Source: DASPJR01 sp035628505 (GTDB lineage Bacteria > Planctomycetota > SZUA-567 > H5-PLA8). Taken from it: a stretch of 64,000 bases of DNA. Every line of letters starts with the position of its first letter. Position 1 is the first letter of the stretch. The stretch spans positions 1-64,000 of the forward strand of contig DASPJR010000117.1 in NCBI GenBank assembly GCA_035628505.1. The letters are read 5' to 3'. Below, one piece after another: positions 1 through 8,741 of the stretch. Both the position numbers and the translations under genes were made by a program. The notes beneath the pieces are model-generated. The model searched no databases. It worked only from the letters and a program-made list of their open reading frames with translations, and was not told the DNA's origin.

Positions 1-127
1 GTTCGCGGAGCGAACAAGAAGCCACAGTTCGGACGTGTATTTCTGTTCGGCCGCACACATCGACGCAGCGCGTCTCAACCGGAGCTTCTTGTCGCTGCGC
101 GACACGGCCCGTTGGGCCGTGCCACCC
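1..127. repeat. Dispersed inverted-repeat element, copy 1 (left arm cut by window edge)
   Basis: Bases 1-23 match the end of the left arm of the complete copy at 15011-15160 (…gagcgaacaagaagcc). Bases 84-127 match its right arm (cttcttgtcgctgcgcgac… ending in …gggccgtgccaccc). The two arms are imperfect reverse complements, so the element can fold into a long hairpin. The interior (about 34-83) resembles the interior of copy 2 and ends in tctcaaccggagctt in both. No open reading frame here looks like a real gene. The element probably multiplies as a small non-coding repeat; the mechanism is unknown. Confidence 0.7.
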
Positions 128-148
128 AAGGACAATCGCGCGCAATCT

Positions 149-306
149 GGGTGGCCGTGCCGTTGTGCCACGCCACGAAGTGGTGTGCCCAAACCGTCCG
201 ATTTCAGACGACGCGTGTTTCTGTTCGGCGGTACGCTTCGACGGGGCACGTCTCAACCGGAGCTTCCTGTCGCTTGCGCGTCACGGCCCGTTGGGCCGTG
301 CCACCC
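149..306. repeat. Dispersed inverted-repeat element, copy 2
   Basis: The element starts with gggtggccgtgcc (149 onward) and ends with the same right arm as copy 1 (262-306, cttcctgtcgcttgcgcg… to …gggccgtgccaccc). Bases 209-306 align with 30-127 with few differences, so copies 1 and 2 form a near-tandem pair. The left arm has diverged and contains a short internal palindrome (ccacgccacgaagtggtg). The rest of the stretch up to the gene at 414 shows no gene. Confidence 0.65.
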
Positions 307-413
307 GCGTGCCATCTACGGTGGCGGGCAAGTTGCACTCCGAGACTGATGTATTACGCTGGGACGAACGTTGCTTCAGAAAATAAAACGGTTCGCTGAG
401 ACGAGAGACAGAC

Positions 414-1001
414 GTGATCCTGGTCATCGATAATTACGATTCGTTTACGTACAACCTCGTGCAGACGCTTGGCGGCCTGGGCGCGGACCTGAAGGTCGTG
501 CGCAACGACAAGATCACGATTGCCGATATTAAGGCGCTCAAGCCCGAAAAAATTATCATCTCGCCAGGCCCCTGCACGCCAAATGAGGCCGGTGTCTCTG
601 TTGCCACAATCCGCGAATTCGCGGGAAAACTTCCACTGCTCGGCGTGTGCCTCGGCCATCAGTCCATCGGCGCAGCCTTCGGAGCGACGGTCGCGCGGGC
701 AGACCGGCTGATGCACGGGAAAACCTCGAAGATCACGCATGACGGCAAGGGCCTGTACGAAGGGTTGAGCAATCCGTTTGAGGCCACGCGCTATCACTCG
801 CTGATTGTGAAAGAGGAGACGCTGCCGCCATTTTTAAAAGTGGTTTCGCGCACGCAGGACATGAACGAAGTCATGGGCATCCGCCATGTCGAGTGGCCGC
901 TGGAAGGCGTGCAGTTCCACCCGGAGAGTTTTTTGACGACCGAAGGCACGCAACTGCTGAAGAACTTTTTGACCGGCCATTTTTTCGCGGCCAAGGTCTG
1001 A
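414..1001 (+). CDS. pabA: Anthranilate / aminodeoxychorismate synthase glutamine amidotransferase subunit
   Basis: Class I glutamine amidotransferase that releases ammonia from glutamine for a TrpE- or PabB-type chorismate-using partner, making anthranilate (tryptophan) or aminodeoxychorismate (folate). At 195 residues it has the usual single-domain length. The N terminus ILVIDNYDSFTYNLVQ and the PGPCTPNEAG motif are typical of the family. The nucleophile is Cys79 in GVCLGHQ, and His169 with Glu171 in HPES complete the triad. It starts with GTG. No trpE or pabB partner lies in the window, so TrpG and PabA cannot be told apart; many bacteria use one protein for both roles. Confidence 0.9.
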   Translation: MILVIDNYDSFTYNLVQTLGGLGADLKVVRNDKITIADIKALKPEKIIISPGPCTPNEAGVSVATIREFAGKLPLLGVCLGHQSIGAAFGATVARADRLMHGKTSKITHDGKGLYEGLSNPFEATRYHSLIVKEETLPPFLKVVSRTQDMNEVMGIRHVEWPLEGVQFHPESFLTTEGTQLLKNFLTGHFFAAKV

Positions 1002-1066
1002 CCGCTATCTACTAAAAGGAGCGGAGCGGGGGAATCGCGCCGAAGCGGCCCTGCCCGGAACGCTGC

Positions 1067-2188
1067 ATGCGGCTTCCCATCCTGGTCGCGAACTCGATCC
1101 GCACGCGCAAGCTGATCCTGCCCGGACAGAAAGTCCTGATCGCGCTCTCTGGCGGCCCGGATTCGGTCGCGCTCTTCACGTGCCTGCTGGAGCTTTCAAA
1201 AAAACGCGACCTGGCTTTTTCGCTCGCGGCGGCACATCTGCATCACGGACTGCGCGGAAAGGACGCCGACCGCGACGATACGTTCTGCCGCAAATTGTGC
1301 GAGCGCCGCGGCGTGCCGCTGATGCGCGCATTTGTTGACACGCCCGAACTTTCGGCGCACATCCGGCGCTCCAAGGAAGAAACGGCGCGCATTGCCCGCC
1401 ACTCCTTTCTGACGACGGCCGCGGCGTATGCCTCCTGCGACTGCGTCGCGGTCGCCCATCATGCCGACGACCGCATCGAGACCGTCCTGTACCGGCTCTG
1501 CCGCGGAACCGGTCTTGCCGGCCTGCAGGGTATCGGCTGGAGTGGCCCGCTGGCACTGAATGGCGAGCCGGACGTGTCGAACTGGATTCAGTGGCGCGAG
1601 CCGACGTCTGACGCGATTCTGTTCAAGCGCGCCGAACTGCCGGCGGCCGCTGCGCCGGAGGTCGTCCGGCCGCTGCTGGCCTGCACGCGTCCGGAAATCC
1701 TGGCCTACCTGCGTTCGAAGCGGCAGCAGTACTGCACGGACGAAACGAATTTTGACGTGGATATTCCGCGTAACGCGATCCGCAATCTCGTCCTGCCGGT
1801 GCTCGCCGGAAAAGTGCATCCCGGCGCGCGCGCGGCGCTCTGGCGCCTGGCAGAAGAGGCTGAAGTCCACGCGGAGAAACGGGCCTGGCGGCGGGAGTGG
1901 CTCACGGCGATTGCGCAGCTGGGCAAGCAGGATTTTTTCAGCCTGCCGGTGCCGAAGCTGGGTTCGCCGCCGGAGATCGCGGAACTCTCTGACGCGCTCG
2001 AAGTGCTGAAAACGATGTGGAACATGAAAGGCCTGGCGCTGACGCACCGCCACGCCCAGGCACTGCGGCGTTTGTTTAACCCGGAAAGCGGCGCGAAGAA
2101 GATCGATTTGCCGGGTGGTTTGGTGGCCGAGCGGCGCGGAAAGACAGTTTGCATCCGGCGAAACTTCCGCGCGCGGGACTTGTTCTGA
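1067..2188 (+). CDS. tilS: tRNA(Ile)-lysidine synthase
   Basis: Uses ATP and lysine to convert C34 of the CAU-anticodon tRNA(Ile) to lysidine, which switches its decoding from AUG to AUA. The PP-loop SGGPDS lies at about residues 29-34 of 373. It is followed by AAHLHHGLRG and VAVAHHADDRIETVLYRLCRGTGLAGLQG, both typical of the N-terminal N-type ATP pyrophosphatase domain. The C-terminal part is shorter than in E. coli TilS but within the range of compact bacterial forms. A CAU-anticodon tRNA gene lies head-on 26 bp past its stop. No strong ribosome site sits directly before the start; a purine-rich stretch lies about 45 bp upstream. Confidence 0.92.
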   Translation: MRLPILVANSIRTRKLILPGQKVLIALSGGPDSVALFTCLLELSKKRDLAFSLAAAHLHHGLRGKDADRDDTFCRKLCERRGVPLMRAFVDTPELSAHIRRSKEETARIARHSFLTTAAAYASCDCVAVAHHADDRIETVLYRLCRGTGLAGLQGIGWSGPLALNGEPDVSNWIQWREPTSDAILFKRAELPAAAAPEVVRPLLACTRPEILAYLRSKRQQYCTDETNFDVDIPRNAIRNLVLPVLAGKVHPGARAALWRLAEEAEVHAEKRAWRREWLTAIAQLGKQDFFSLPVPKLGSPPEIAELSDALEVLKTMWNMKGLALTHRHAQALRRLFNPESGAKKIDLPGGLVAERRGKTVCIRRNFRARDLF

Positions 2189-2214
2189 AAAGGAGAGGGA
2201 GGACCGCTGGGTGG

Positions 2215-2287
2215 TACCGGCGGAGGGATTCGAACCCCCGACACAGGGATTATGATTCCCTTGCTCTACCAACTGAGCTACGCCGGC
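2215..2287 (-). tRNA. tRNA with CAU anticodon (elongator Met, or Ile2)
   Basis: The reverse complement folds as a full cloverleaf of 73 nt: acceptor GCCGGCG/CGCCGGT, D arm GCTCAGTTGGTAGAGC, anticodon stem AGGGA/TCCCT, loop ATCATAA with CAT at positions 34-36, variable loop GTGTC, T arm with TTCGAAT, and discriminator A. CCA is not encoded. The features fit elongator tRNA-Met best, but tRNA-Ile2 (the TilS substrate) has the same anticodon and cannot be excluded by eye. It is not initiator tRNA, because the anticodon stem lacks three consecutive G:C pairs next to the loop. Confidence 0.93.
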
Positions 2288-2302
2288 ACGAATGAGCTGA
2301 TT

Positions 2303-2330
2303 AAATTAGCAGTAGCTCAAAAACAGTCAA
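2303..2330 (-). promoter_or_regulatory. Probable sigma-70 promoter of the tRNA gene
   Basis: On the minus strand TTGACT (2325-2330) is followed after 16 bases by TAATTT (2303-2308), and the tRNA 5' end lies 16 bases further on. The spacing and position suit a tRNA promoter. This is a motif match only. Confidence 0.45.
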
Positions 2331-2563
2331 GCAAACGACGCCGGCTTTGCAGAAAAATCGTGAAGGATTTAACGAACTCGGCAGTGAATTCAGGCAAATG
2401 AGCGACAACTCACGCAAAAATTTTTCATTTCGGATGGAAATAATTTGCATGCACCAACTCCATTCGTATGATCGCGGGTGCGTTACTTACTGTTTGAAAC
2501 TAAACTCAATTCCTTCTGAAATTGCGTCTGGGGTGGGGCAACTTTCCGGGGCAAGGGGGACGG

Positions 2564-3856
2564 ATGTATTTGGGTGATAAGGACAGTCGGCTGTCAGTCG
2601 GCTGGAAGATGCTTGTTCGTGCGACTGTATGCCTGGCTTTTATGACGTTGTCGCTCGCAGCGGCGACAGCGGAAGCAAAAGATACCGTCAAACCGGCGCA
2701 GAACTCGCCGGACGGCGATGTTCCGCCGTACGGTTTCAAATACTCGAATGGACTTTACGCCACGATCGCCGGCTTTGTTTCAATCAAAGAGCCCGAACTC
2801 AAGAATCAGAAAAAATTCAGCCTCAAAGTTCCTTCGTTCAAGAAGAAGCTCCCCGTCCGCGCAATCATCCAGAATGAATCCGCGCCACTAGTCGTCGTGC
2901 TGCTGGGGATCGACGGCAGGGCTGACGGTGCGCTTGGAAAACTGTGGCCATCCTGGTTCAGCGACGCCGGCTACCACGTGTTGACTTTTGATTCAACGTT
3001 CCTCCCGTCGTTCACGGAAATTTCAGGTCACGGCGTCACTGGAAATCTACTGGTTGAAAGCGAACGGATCAGTGAAGTAATTGCTGCGTTTTTAAATCTC
3101 AGTGAGATGAAAGGAAAAGTCAGCAAGCTCGGTATTGTCGGCATGAGCTACGGCGGCATTCAGTCCCTGGTGCTCGGACAAATGGCCAAGGAAGGCCGGC
3201 TGCCGTTTAATGTGGATGGCATCCAGGCGTATTCTCCACCGGTCAACATTCGCCGCACGGGTGAGGTCATCGACCGGTGGTTCAGTGAAGACCGCTGGCA
3301 GTACACGCTCGTTGAACTAGCCAATAAGCTCTCTGGCCACAAGCCAGTCGGTCCGGACAGCACGCCGCCGTTTGACGACAGCCTGATGCGTGCGGGAATT
3401 GCGGCTGTGTTCCGGCTGGGCCTGGTCGATGTTATCGTCCGCAATGATCAGATCTATAAACTCGGCGTGCTGCCCAAGGGCAATAATTTTGACAGCGACT
3501 ACATCAAGCGCGACTACGCGGCGATCATGGGCTACACCGCGTTCATGACCGAAATGTCGTATCCCTACTGGCAGAAGAAGGCGAACATGCAGCAGCTTTC
3601 GGACCTGACCAGCCCGGTGGAACTGGGGACGCTCATCGAAAAGCAGCCGCCGTATTCGCAGGTCATCATCACGCTTGACGATCCGCTGAACACTGCGGAC
3701 GACCTTGCGGCATTCCAGTCGCGCGCAGCTGGGCGGAACGTGCTTTTTCTCCCGCGCGGCGGACACCTGGGATTTGTCAACGACCCGTGGACGAAGGCCA
3801 AGCTGATGACGCTCTTCAAGCCGGTCACGCAGACAGCCGCGCAGGTCGCGCGCTGA
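2564..3856 (+). CDS. Secreted alpha/beta-hydrolase-like protein
   Basis: A 430-residue protein whose N terminus contains a signal peptide (hydrophobic core MLVRATVCLAFMTLSLAAATAEA, cleavage probably near AEA-K). The nucleophile elbow GMSYGG puts a serine at about residue 195. A late histidine in RGGHLGF (about residue 401) and an aspartate in ITLDDP supply a plausible catalytic triad, as in alpha/beta hydrolases. The substrate cannot be told. The start at 2564 is chosen because AAGGGGGA lies just upstream; an in-frame TTG at 2522 is less likely. It stands alone, and a terminator hairpin follows. I do not recognise a named family. Confidence 0.7.
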   Translation: MYLGDKDSRLSVGWKMLVRATVCLAFMTLSLAAATAEAKDTVKPAQNSPDGDVPPYGFKYSNGLYATIAGFVSIKEPELKNQKKFSLKVPSFKKKLPVRAIIQNESAPLVVVLLGIDGRADGALGKLWPSWFSDAGYHVLTFDSTFLPSFTEISGHGVTGNLLVESERISEVIAAFLNLSEMKGKVSKLGIVGMSYGGIQSLVLGQMAKEGRLPFNVDGIQAYSPPVNIRRTGEVIDRWFSEDRWQYTLVELANKLSGHKPVGPDSTPPFDDSLMRAGIAAVFRLGLVDVIVRNDQIYKLGVLPKGNNFDSDYIKRDYAAIMGYTAFMTEMSYPYWQKKANMQQLSDLTSPVELGTLIEKQPPYSQVIITLDDPLNTADDLAAFQSRAAGRNVLFLPRGGHLGFVNDPWTKAKLMTLFKPVTQTAAQVAR

Positions 3857-3882
3857 AAACATTTGGTCAGCAAGGTGAACTG

Positions 3883-3908
3883 AAGCCGGCGGCGACGCCG
3901 GCTTTTTG
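3883..3908 (+). terminator. Rho-independent terminator after the hydrolase gene
   Basis: A 9-bp perfect stem, aagccggcg/cgccggctt, with a gcga loop is followed by a T-run. It sits 26 bp past the hydrolase stop and just before the end of the convergent kinase gene. Confidence 0.8.
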
Positions 3909-3914
3909 TTGCGC

Positions 3915-6626
3915 CTATTTCGGCTGAATAATTTCGGGCGCACTCTTTGTGGGGGCAGGCGGTTTCTGCGCGGCCGGGTTCGCTGGCTTGTATTCGGTCG
4001 GCTTTTCGACCGACGGCACCGGTACGATGCCCATCGTTTCGTAGAGATAGGCCTTGTCGCGTGATTCCTGTGCTTCCTTCAGCTCAAGCGCAAATTCGTC
4101 AGCGCGGTGCGGGAACTTTTTCGCAAGCTCGGTGAAGCCGGAGAGCGCCGCTTCCCAGTGCGGCAGCGCCACGGAGTGGCTCAAGTATTTGCGAGCCTCT
4201 TTCACCGACGCGCGCGCCTTGGCGATGGTAGTCTCGAACAGCACCCGGTCCTGCTCGGCGTTCACGAGATTGGATTTCAGCTCTTTGAGCCGCGCTTCGA
4301 CGAACGCAGCCTGCTCGCGCAATTCGGGACGATCGAAGAGCGCCAGCGCGGCGGCGATCGGGCGGAGCGCCTCTGACCAGGCCGACAATTTCTTAACGCC
4401 GTCCGCCGCCGGCAGGGCTTCAGCGGCTTCGCGCAGCCGGCGCGTCTCGATCAGCAGCGCGGCGTATTTTTCTTCCTGCTCCAGGCGCTGTTTGCAGGCG
4501 GCGATCTGCTGGCGGGCGTCCTCTTCATCCAGGATGTCCACGGCCTGCTCGAACGCGGCTTGCGCAACGCGGAGATTGGCCACGGCGTCGACGCCTGAGA
4601 GCGCCTTGAATGCGCGTTCGCGCGCCTGCGTGCCCAGCTGCATGGCGGCTTTGTATTCGTGCGGGATGCGGCGCGTCACATTCACGGTCACACGGTCAGA
4701 GATTGCGTCGTTCCAGTTCTGATCGCTGCGGCGCGCCTGGAAAACGAACTCGTAGCGGCCCGGAGTCTCCAGCTCCTTTAGAGGAGTGAGATCGAACACG
4801 CGCTCGCTGCTTACCGGTTTTTCGGGATTGGCCGCCGCGATCCAGCGTGTCTCAATCTGCTGCACACCGGCACCGCCGCGCACGCGTGCTTCGAACTTCA
4901 GCGGCGTGCCGGCGCTGATTTCATAGAAATTTTTTTCGGCGGCCTGCGCCTGAAGTTCCACGGCTACGCGAACATTGCGGCGTGTCACGTCCCGGGCGCT
5001 GTTCTTGTCGCGCAGGACCACGGTAAATTCTGTGTCGTGTTCCAGCGGCACGCGCACGCGGCTTCCGGTGAAAACGCGATTCTGCGAATTCCAGAGGACC
5101 GTGTAATCATCAGGATTGCCCCCGGTAATTTCAGCGCGCAGATCGGCATCCTGTCCAGGCTTCACCTGCGTGGGGCAATGCAGATCGAGCGAGACGTTTG
5201 CCGCTGCGACGACAGGCGCTTTTGTCCTGCCTTGCCCAAGAGTCCATGCGCCGGCGGCGGCGGCTGCAAGAACGGGCACCGCAATCCAGAGTCGGCTTCT
5301 CGAGTTTGCCGACGCCGTTGACGCTGGCTGCGGAACGGCGCCTGCAGAAAACACAGGAGGCGGAACCGCGGGCGTCGCGGCCATGCCTGGCGCAGCAGCC
5401 ATTGCCGTCACAGGTGGCGCGACGGGCGCAGGCTGATAGATGGGCTGCGCGGGCACAGGCGCCGTCGCAGTATAAAGTCCCGGTGTAACGGTGCTGCGGC
5501 CGGAGGTGATCGCATCAAGCGCCGCGTTGATTGCCGCAAGCAGCTCGGCGGCACTCACGTATCGGTGCGAGGGACGCTTGGCCAGGCAGCGGTGCAGAAT
5601 ATCGAGAATGCAGTCGGGAACGTTGGCGCGCTCTTCGCGAATGTCGGGCAGCGGCGCCTCTTTGATCTTGCGCGCCAGCAGCGCCATGTCTTTCTCGTCG
5701 TATGGCGGCTTGTGCGTGAGCAGCATCCAGAGCGTCGCGCCCATGGACCAGATATCCGCGGCCGGGCCCACGACCGCGCCGATTTCCCACTGCTCCGGGC
5801 TCATGTATTCAGGCGTGCCCAGCAGCAGCCCCAGCCGCGTGACGGGCATGCGTGTTCCATGTCCGCTGCTGCTGACCGCCTTCGCCAACCCCAGGTCCGA
5901 GAGCAGCACGCGGCCGTCATCTGCGACCAGAATATTGTCCGGCTTGATGTCGCGATGGATGACGTTGTGCGTGTGCGCCGCCTGCATACCGAGCGTCGCG
6001 TCGTGGATGATCTGCAGCGCGCGCGGGAACATCAGCGGACCGTTGGCGTCGACCAGATCGCGCGCGGTGCGGCCGGCGATGAAATCCATCACGAGATAAA
6101 TGAGTTCGCCCTGCTCGTCCACGTGCAGTGTGCGGACGACATTAGGATGATTGATCTGCGCCGAGATGCGCGCCTCCTGCCGAAAGCGTTCGACGAACTG
6201 GTCGTCGCGAACGCCGCTGGGGGAGGGCAATATTTTTACCGCAACGTCGAGCGCCAGGGATTCATCGTAACCGTGGTACACAGCGCCCATGCCGCCCTGG
6301 CCGAGCTTTTTAAGCAGGCGAACTTTGCCCACCCACTTGGCGTTCTCTTTCAATGGCGCATCGCGCAGCAGCTTGTCATTGAGCAGCGTTGGATCGGCGA
6401 GAATGACTGAGGAAACTTTGTTTACGGGAACTTCAATTGTGCGCTGCGAATACGGAACGCTGTCCATTTCCTCGGGCGTGACCGAAAGCACGCGGCTGGC
6501 GCCATCGCCGTCGCCCTGCGCTTTGAAGTCGCGGCCGCAGCGGCTGCAGCGGATTTCGGCGCCGAGCGAAACGGAATCGTGAGGAAGTCCGCAACCGGGA
6601 CAAGCGATTTTGACGACCAATGCCAC
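3915..6626 (-). CDS. Membrane Ser/Thr protein kinase with N-terminal zinc ribbon
   Basis: Hanks-type kinase of about 903 residues. The order of parts is: a zinc ribbon (CPGC…CSRC, residues about 9-30); a kinase domain with glycine loop GQGGMGAVY (about 108-116), VAVK lysine near 131, HRDIKPDN with catalytic Asp near 226, DLG in place of the usual DFG near 244, and GTPEYMSPEQ; a Pro/Ala-rich linker; one membrane segment (about 445-464); and a large C-terminal outer part with beta-sandwich-like segments and then a charged helical region. It should sense something outside the membrane and phosphorylate proteins inside. The GTG at 6626 is taken as the start because the residues upstream look non-coding; 6725 would add 33 residues. 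It is divergent from the prenyltransferase gene. Confidence 0.85.
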   Translation of the reverse strand: MALVVKIACPGCGLPHDSVSLGAEIRCSRCGRDFKAQGDGDGASRVLSVTPEEMDSVPYSQRTIEVPVNKVSSVILADPTLLNDKLLRDAPLKENAKWVGKVRLLKKLGQGGMGAVYHGYDESLALDVAVKILPSPSGVRDDQFVERFRQEARISAQINHPNVVRTLHVDEQGELIYLVMDFIAGRTARDLVDANGPLMFPRALQIIHDATLGMQAAHTHNVIHRDIKPDNILVADDGRVLLSDLGLAKAVSSSGHGTRMPVTRLGLLLGTPEYMSPEQWEIGAVVGPAADIWSMGATLWMLLTHKPPYDEKDMALLARKIKEAPLPDIREERANVPDCILDILHRCLAKRPSHRYVSAAELLAAINAALDAITSGRSTVTPGLYTATAPVPAQPIYQPAPVAPPVTAMAAAPGMAATPAVPPPVFSAGAVPQPASTASANSRSRLWIAVPVLAAAAAGAWTLGQGRTKAPVVAAANVSLDLHCPTQVKPGQDADLRAEITGGNPDDYTVLWNSQNRVFTGSRVRVPLEHDTEFTVVLRDKNSARDVTRRNVRVAVELQAQAAEKNFYEISAGTPLKFEARVRGGAGVQQIETRWIAAANPEKPVSSERVFDLTPLKELETPGRYEFVFQARRSDQNWNDAISDRVTVNVTRRIPHEYKAAMQLGTQARERAFKALSGVDAVANLRVAQAAFEQAVDILDEEDARQQIAACKQRLEQEEKYAALLIETRRLREAAEALPAADGVKKLSAWSEALRPIAAALALFDRPELREQAAFVEARLKELKSNLVNAEQDRVLFETTIAKARASVKEARKYLSHSVALPHWEAALSGFTELAKKFPHRADEFALELKEAQESRDKAYLYETMGIVPVPSVEKPTEYKPANPAAQKPPAPTKSAPEIIQPK

Positions 6627-6822
6627 GCGCTGAGTCAGGCTCCCCGATTTGTTCCAATAACAACACGGCTGCTCGCTCGTATGCTGCTGGCGGCGTTCGC
6701 CAGTGCCGAGTTGCCGTGCACACATGGTTCAGATCGCTTAGTCGTATCAAATACTTCCGGCAGGTCAATACGCTCTCGCCGCGTTCGTTTGAAAATCGTT
6801 TCGCGCTCCTTAAACTGTATGC

Positions 6823-7734
6823 ATGTTTCAGCGGCTGGCGCTCGTTCTCGACACGATTAAATTCGCTCACTCCATCTTCGCATTGCCCTTCGCGCTGCTG
6901 GCGATGGTCGTTGCCGCAGACGGCTGGCCGAGCTGGCGTGTTGCTGGCCTGATCCTCATTTGTATGGTGGCGGCGCGCAGCGCTGCGATGGCGTTCAATC
7001 GCTGGGCAGACCGTGAGATCGACGCCAGCAATCCGCGCACGCGCACGCGGCCGAGCGTCACCGGGCAGGTCTCACCCGGCTTTTTACTCGGATTCATCAT
7101 TTTAAGTGCGGCGATCTACTGGGCGGCGACCTGGTTTCTAAATCCGGTCTGCTTTGCGCTCGCGCTTCCAGTGCTCGGAATTCTGCTGGGCTATTCCTAC
7201 GCCAAGCGCTTCACGTGGCTCTGCCATTTCTGGCTTGGCCTCGCGCTGGGATTGGCCCCGCTGGCGGCCCACCTGGCCGTGAAGGGCGATCTTGCGCCGT
7301 TGCCGGGACTGGGCCAGCGCGCCGGATTGTCTTTCGAACTCTTTCCAATTCTGCTGGGCTTTACCGTGCTCTGCTGGGTCGCCGGATTCGATCTGATTTA
7401 CGCCTGCCAGGACTTTGAAATCGATTTGGCTGACCCGCGGCTGCATTCGCTTCCTAAACGCATCGGCATCTTCCGGACGCTGGTTGTTTCAGCCCTGCTG
7501 CATGTCGCCGCCGTTCTGCTGCTGCTGGGATGCGGGTATTACGCGGCGATGGGCCCGTGGTATTACGTGGCTGTGGCGCTGGTTGCCGGGCTGCTTCTTT
7601 ACGAACACTGGATCGTGCGGCCGACCGATTTGAGCCGCGTGAATGTTGCCTTCTTTACGATCAATGGAGTCGTCAGCCTGTTGCTCTTCGCCGCAGTCCT
7701 GATCGAGCGCGTTCTGTTGGTCGCGCGCCACTGA
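6823..7734 (+). CDS. UbiA-family polyprenyltransferase (4-hydroxybenzoate / menaquinone-pathway type)
   Basis: Integral membrane enzyme that joins a polyprenyl diphosphate to an aromatic acid in quinone synthesis. The first Asp-rich motif, NRWADREIDASNPRTRTRP, and the second, DLIYACQDFEIDLADP, are both present, with about eight hydrophobic segments over 303 residues. The match is to the UbiA-like branch that includes MqnP of the futalosine menaquinone pathway. That fits the menaquinone-type SdhCAB encoded just downstream, but no other mqn gene lies in the window. mutM follows after 9 bp, so the two probably share a transcript. Confidence 0.85.
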   Translation: MFQRLALVLDTIKFAHSIFALPFALLAMVVAADGWPSWRVAGLILICMVAARSAAMAFNRWADREIDASNPRTRTRPSVTGQVSPGFLLGFIILSAAIYWAATWFLNPVCFALALPVLGILLGYSYAKRFTWLCHFWLGLALGLAPLAAHLAVKGDLAPLPGLGQRAGLSFELFPILLGFTVLCWVAGFDLIYACQDFEIDLADPRLHSLPKRIGIFRTLVVSALLHVAAVLLLLGCGYYAAMGPWYYVAVALVAGLLLYEHWIVRPTDLSRVNVAFFTINGVVSLLLFAAVLIERVLLVARH

Positions 7735-7743
7735 GCTTTCTGC

Positions 7744-8604
7744 ATGCCGGAATTGCCTGAAGTTGAAACGGTCGTACGTGCGCTCTCCAAGTGCCTCACG
7801 GGCCGCCGCGTCAGCCGCGCCGAAGTACTACATCGCCCCAGCATTGCCGGATCGCCTGAACCGCCGCAGTGCCTTTGCGGCAAGCGCATCCTGCGCGTGT
7901 TCCGCCGCGGGAAGTTCATCCGTATGCAATTGGAAGGCGGCTACGGCATGGCCATTCACCTGCGAATGACTGGCTGGCTCGGCGTAACGGATCCGCAGCC
8001 TGTGATTCCGAAGACACTGCTTAATAATGGGGTTACGCGGATCGAATTGGCTTATCTGCGCGTGCGCTTTCTGCTCGACAATGGTCCTGACTGTCTGAGT
8101 TTTACAGACATCCGTACCTTCGGCCGTGTATGGTGCGGGAAGGACGAGACGCTTGAAAGGCTGAAGGCGCTCTCGAAGCTGGGTCCCGAACCGCTCGAGA
8201 TCAGTGCCGCAGACTTCACGTCGCGCCTGCGCTCTCGCCGCGGACGGCTCAAGTCGGTACTTTTAGACCAGAAGTTTTTAGCCGGCGTGGGCAACATATA
8301 TGCCGACGAGTCCCTCCACATGGCCGCGCTGCATCCGCTGGCCTTGTCCCAGCGTGTGAAGCCTGATTCGGCGGCGCGCCTGCACGCGGCGATTCAACGC
8401 GTGCTGAAGAAATCGATTGACGCGGGCGGGTCGAGCATCGACGACTTTGTCCACCCGGACGGCGAGAGCGGCTGGTTTCAGCGCGAGCTTCTCGTTTATG
8501 GACGGGAAGGGGAGCCCTGCGGGCGGTGCGGCACAAAAATCAAGCGTATCGTCCTGGGGCAGCGTGGAACGTGGTTCTGCCCAGCCTGCCAGAAGCGGCG
8601 CTGA
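7744..8604 (+). CDS. mutM: Formamidopyrimidine-DNA glycosylase
   Basis: Bifunctional DNA glycosylase/AP lyase that removes 8-oxoguanine and formamidopyrimidines. The N terminus MPELPEVETV carries the catalytic proline and glutamate exposed after Met removal. GNIYADE and the helix-two-turn-helix region lie in the second half. The C-terminal zinc finger CGRCGTKIKRIVLGQRGTW plus FCPAC has four cysteines in the standard spacing. The length of 286 residues is normal. Confidence 0.95.
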   Translation: MPELPEVETVVRALSKCLTGRRVSRAEVLHRPSIAGSPEPPQCLCGKRILRVFRRGKFIRMQLEGGYGMAIHLRMTGWLGVTDPQPVIPKTLLNNGVTRIELAYLRVRFLLDNGPDCLSFTDIRTFGRVWCGKDETLERLKALSKLGPEPLEISAADFTSRLRSRRGRLKSVLLDQKFLAGVGNIYADESLHMAALHPLALSQRVKPDSAARLHAAIQRVLKKSIDAGGSSIDDFVHPDGESGWFQRELLVYGREGEPCGRCGTKIKRIVLGQRGTWFCPACQKRR

Positions 8605-8741
8605 CACGATTTGTCTTTGACGGAATCGTTCCACCATTTATTTTTGAGCTAAACCGCACTCGGGAAAGAGGGGACGAACGGTTCAGCGCGCTATTTATTC
8701 GCGCGCGGATTCTTCTTTGGCTTGCGTTGGGCATAGCAGAC

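Noticed and set aside
35..399. Three overlapping open frames before pabA
   Set aside because: They are translations of the inverted-repeat element and differ in frame between copies, so they are not genes.
1196..2272. Long minus-strand frame opposite tilS, reaching into the tRNA
   Set aside because: Antisense shadow of a GC-rich gene; the start lies inside the tRNA and no domain is visible.
8526..8741. Upstream extension of sdhC
   Set aside because: It overlaps the mutM end in another frame, and the homologous part of SdhC starts at 8742.
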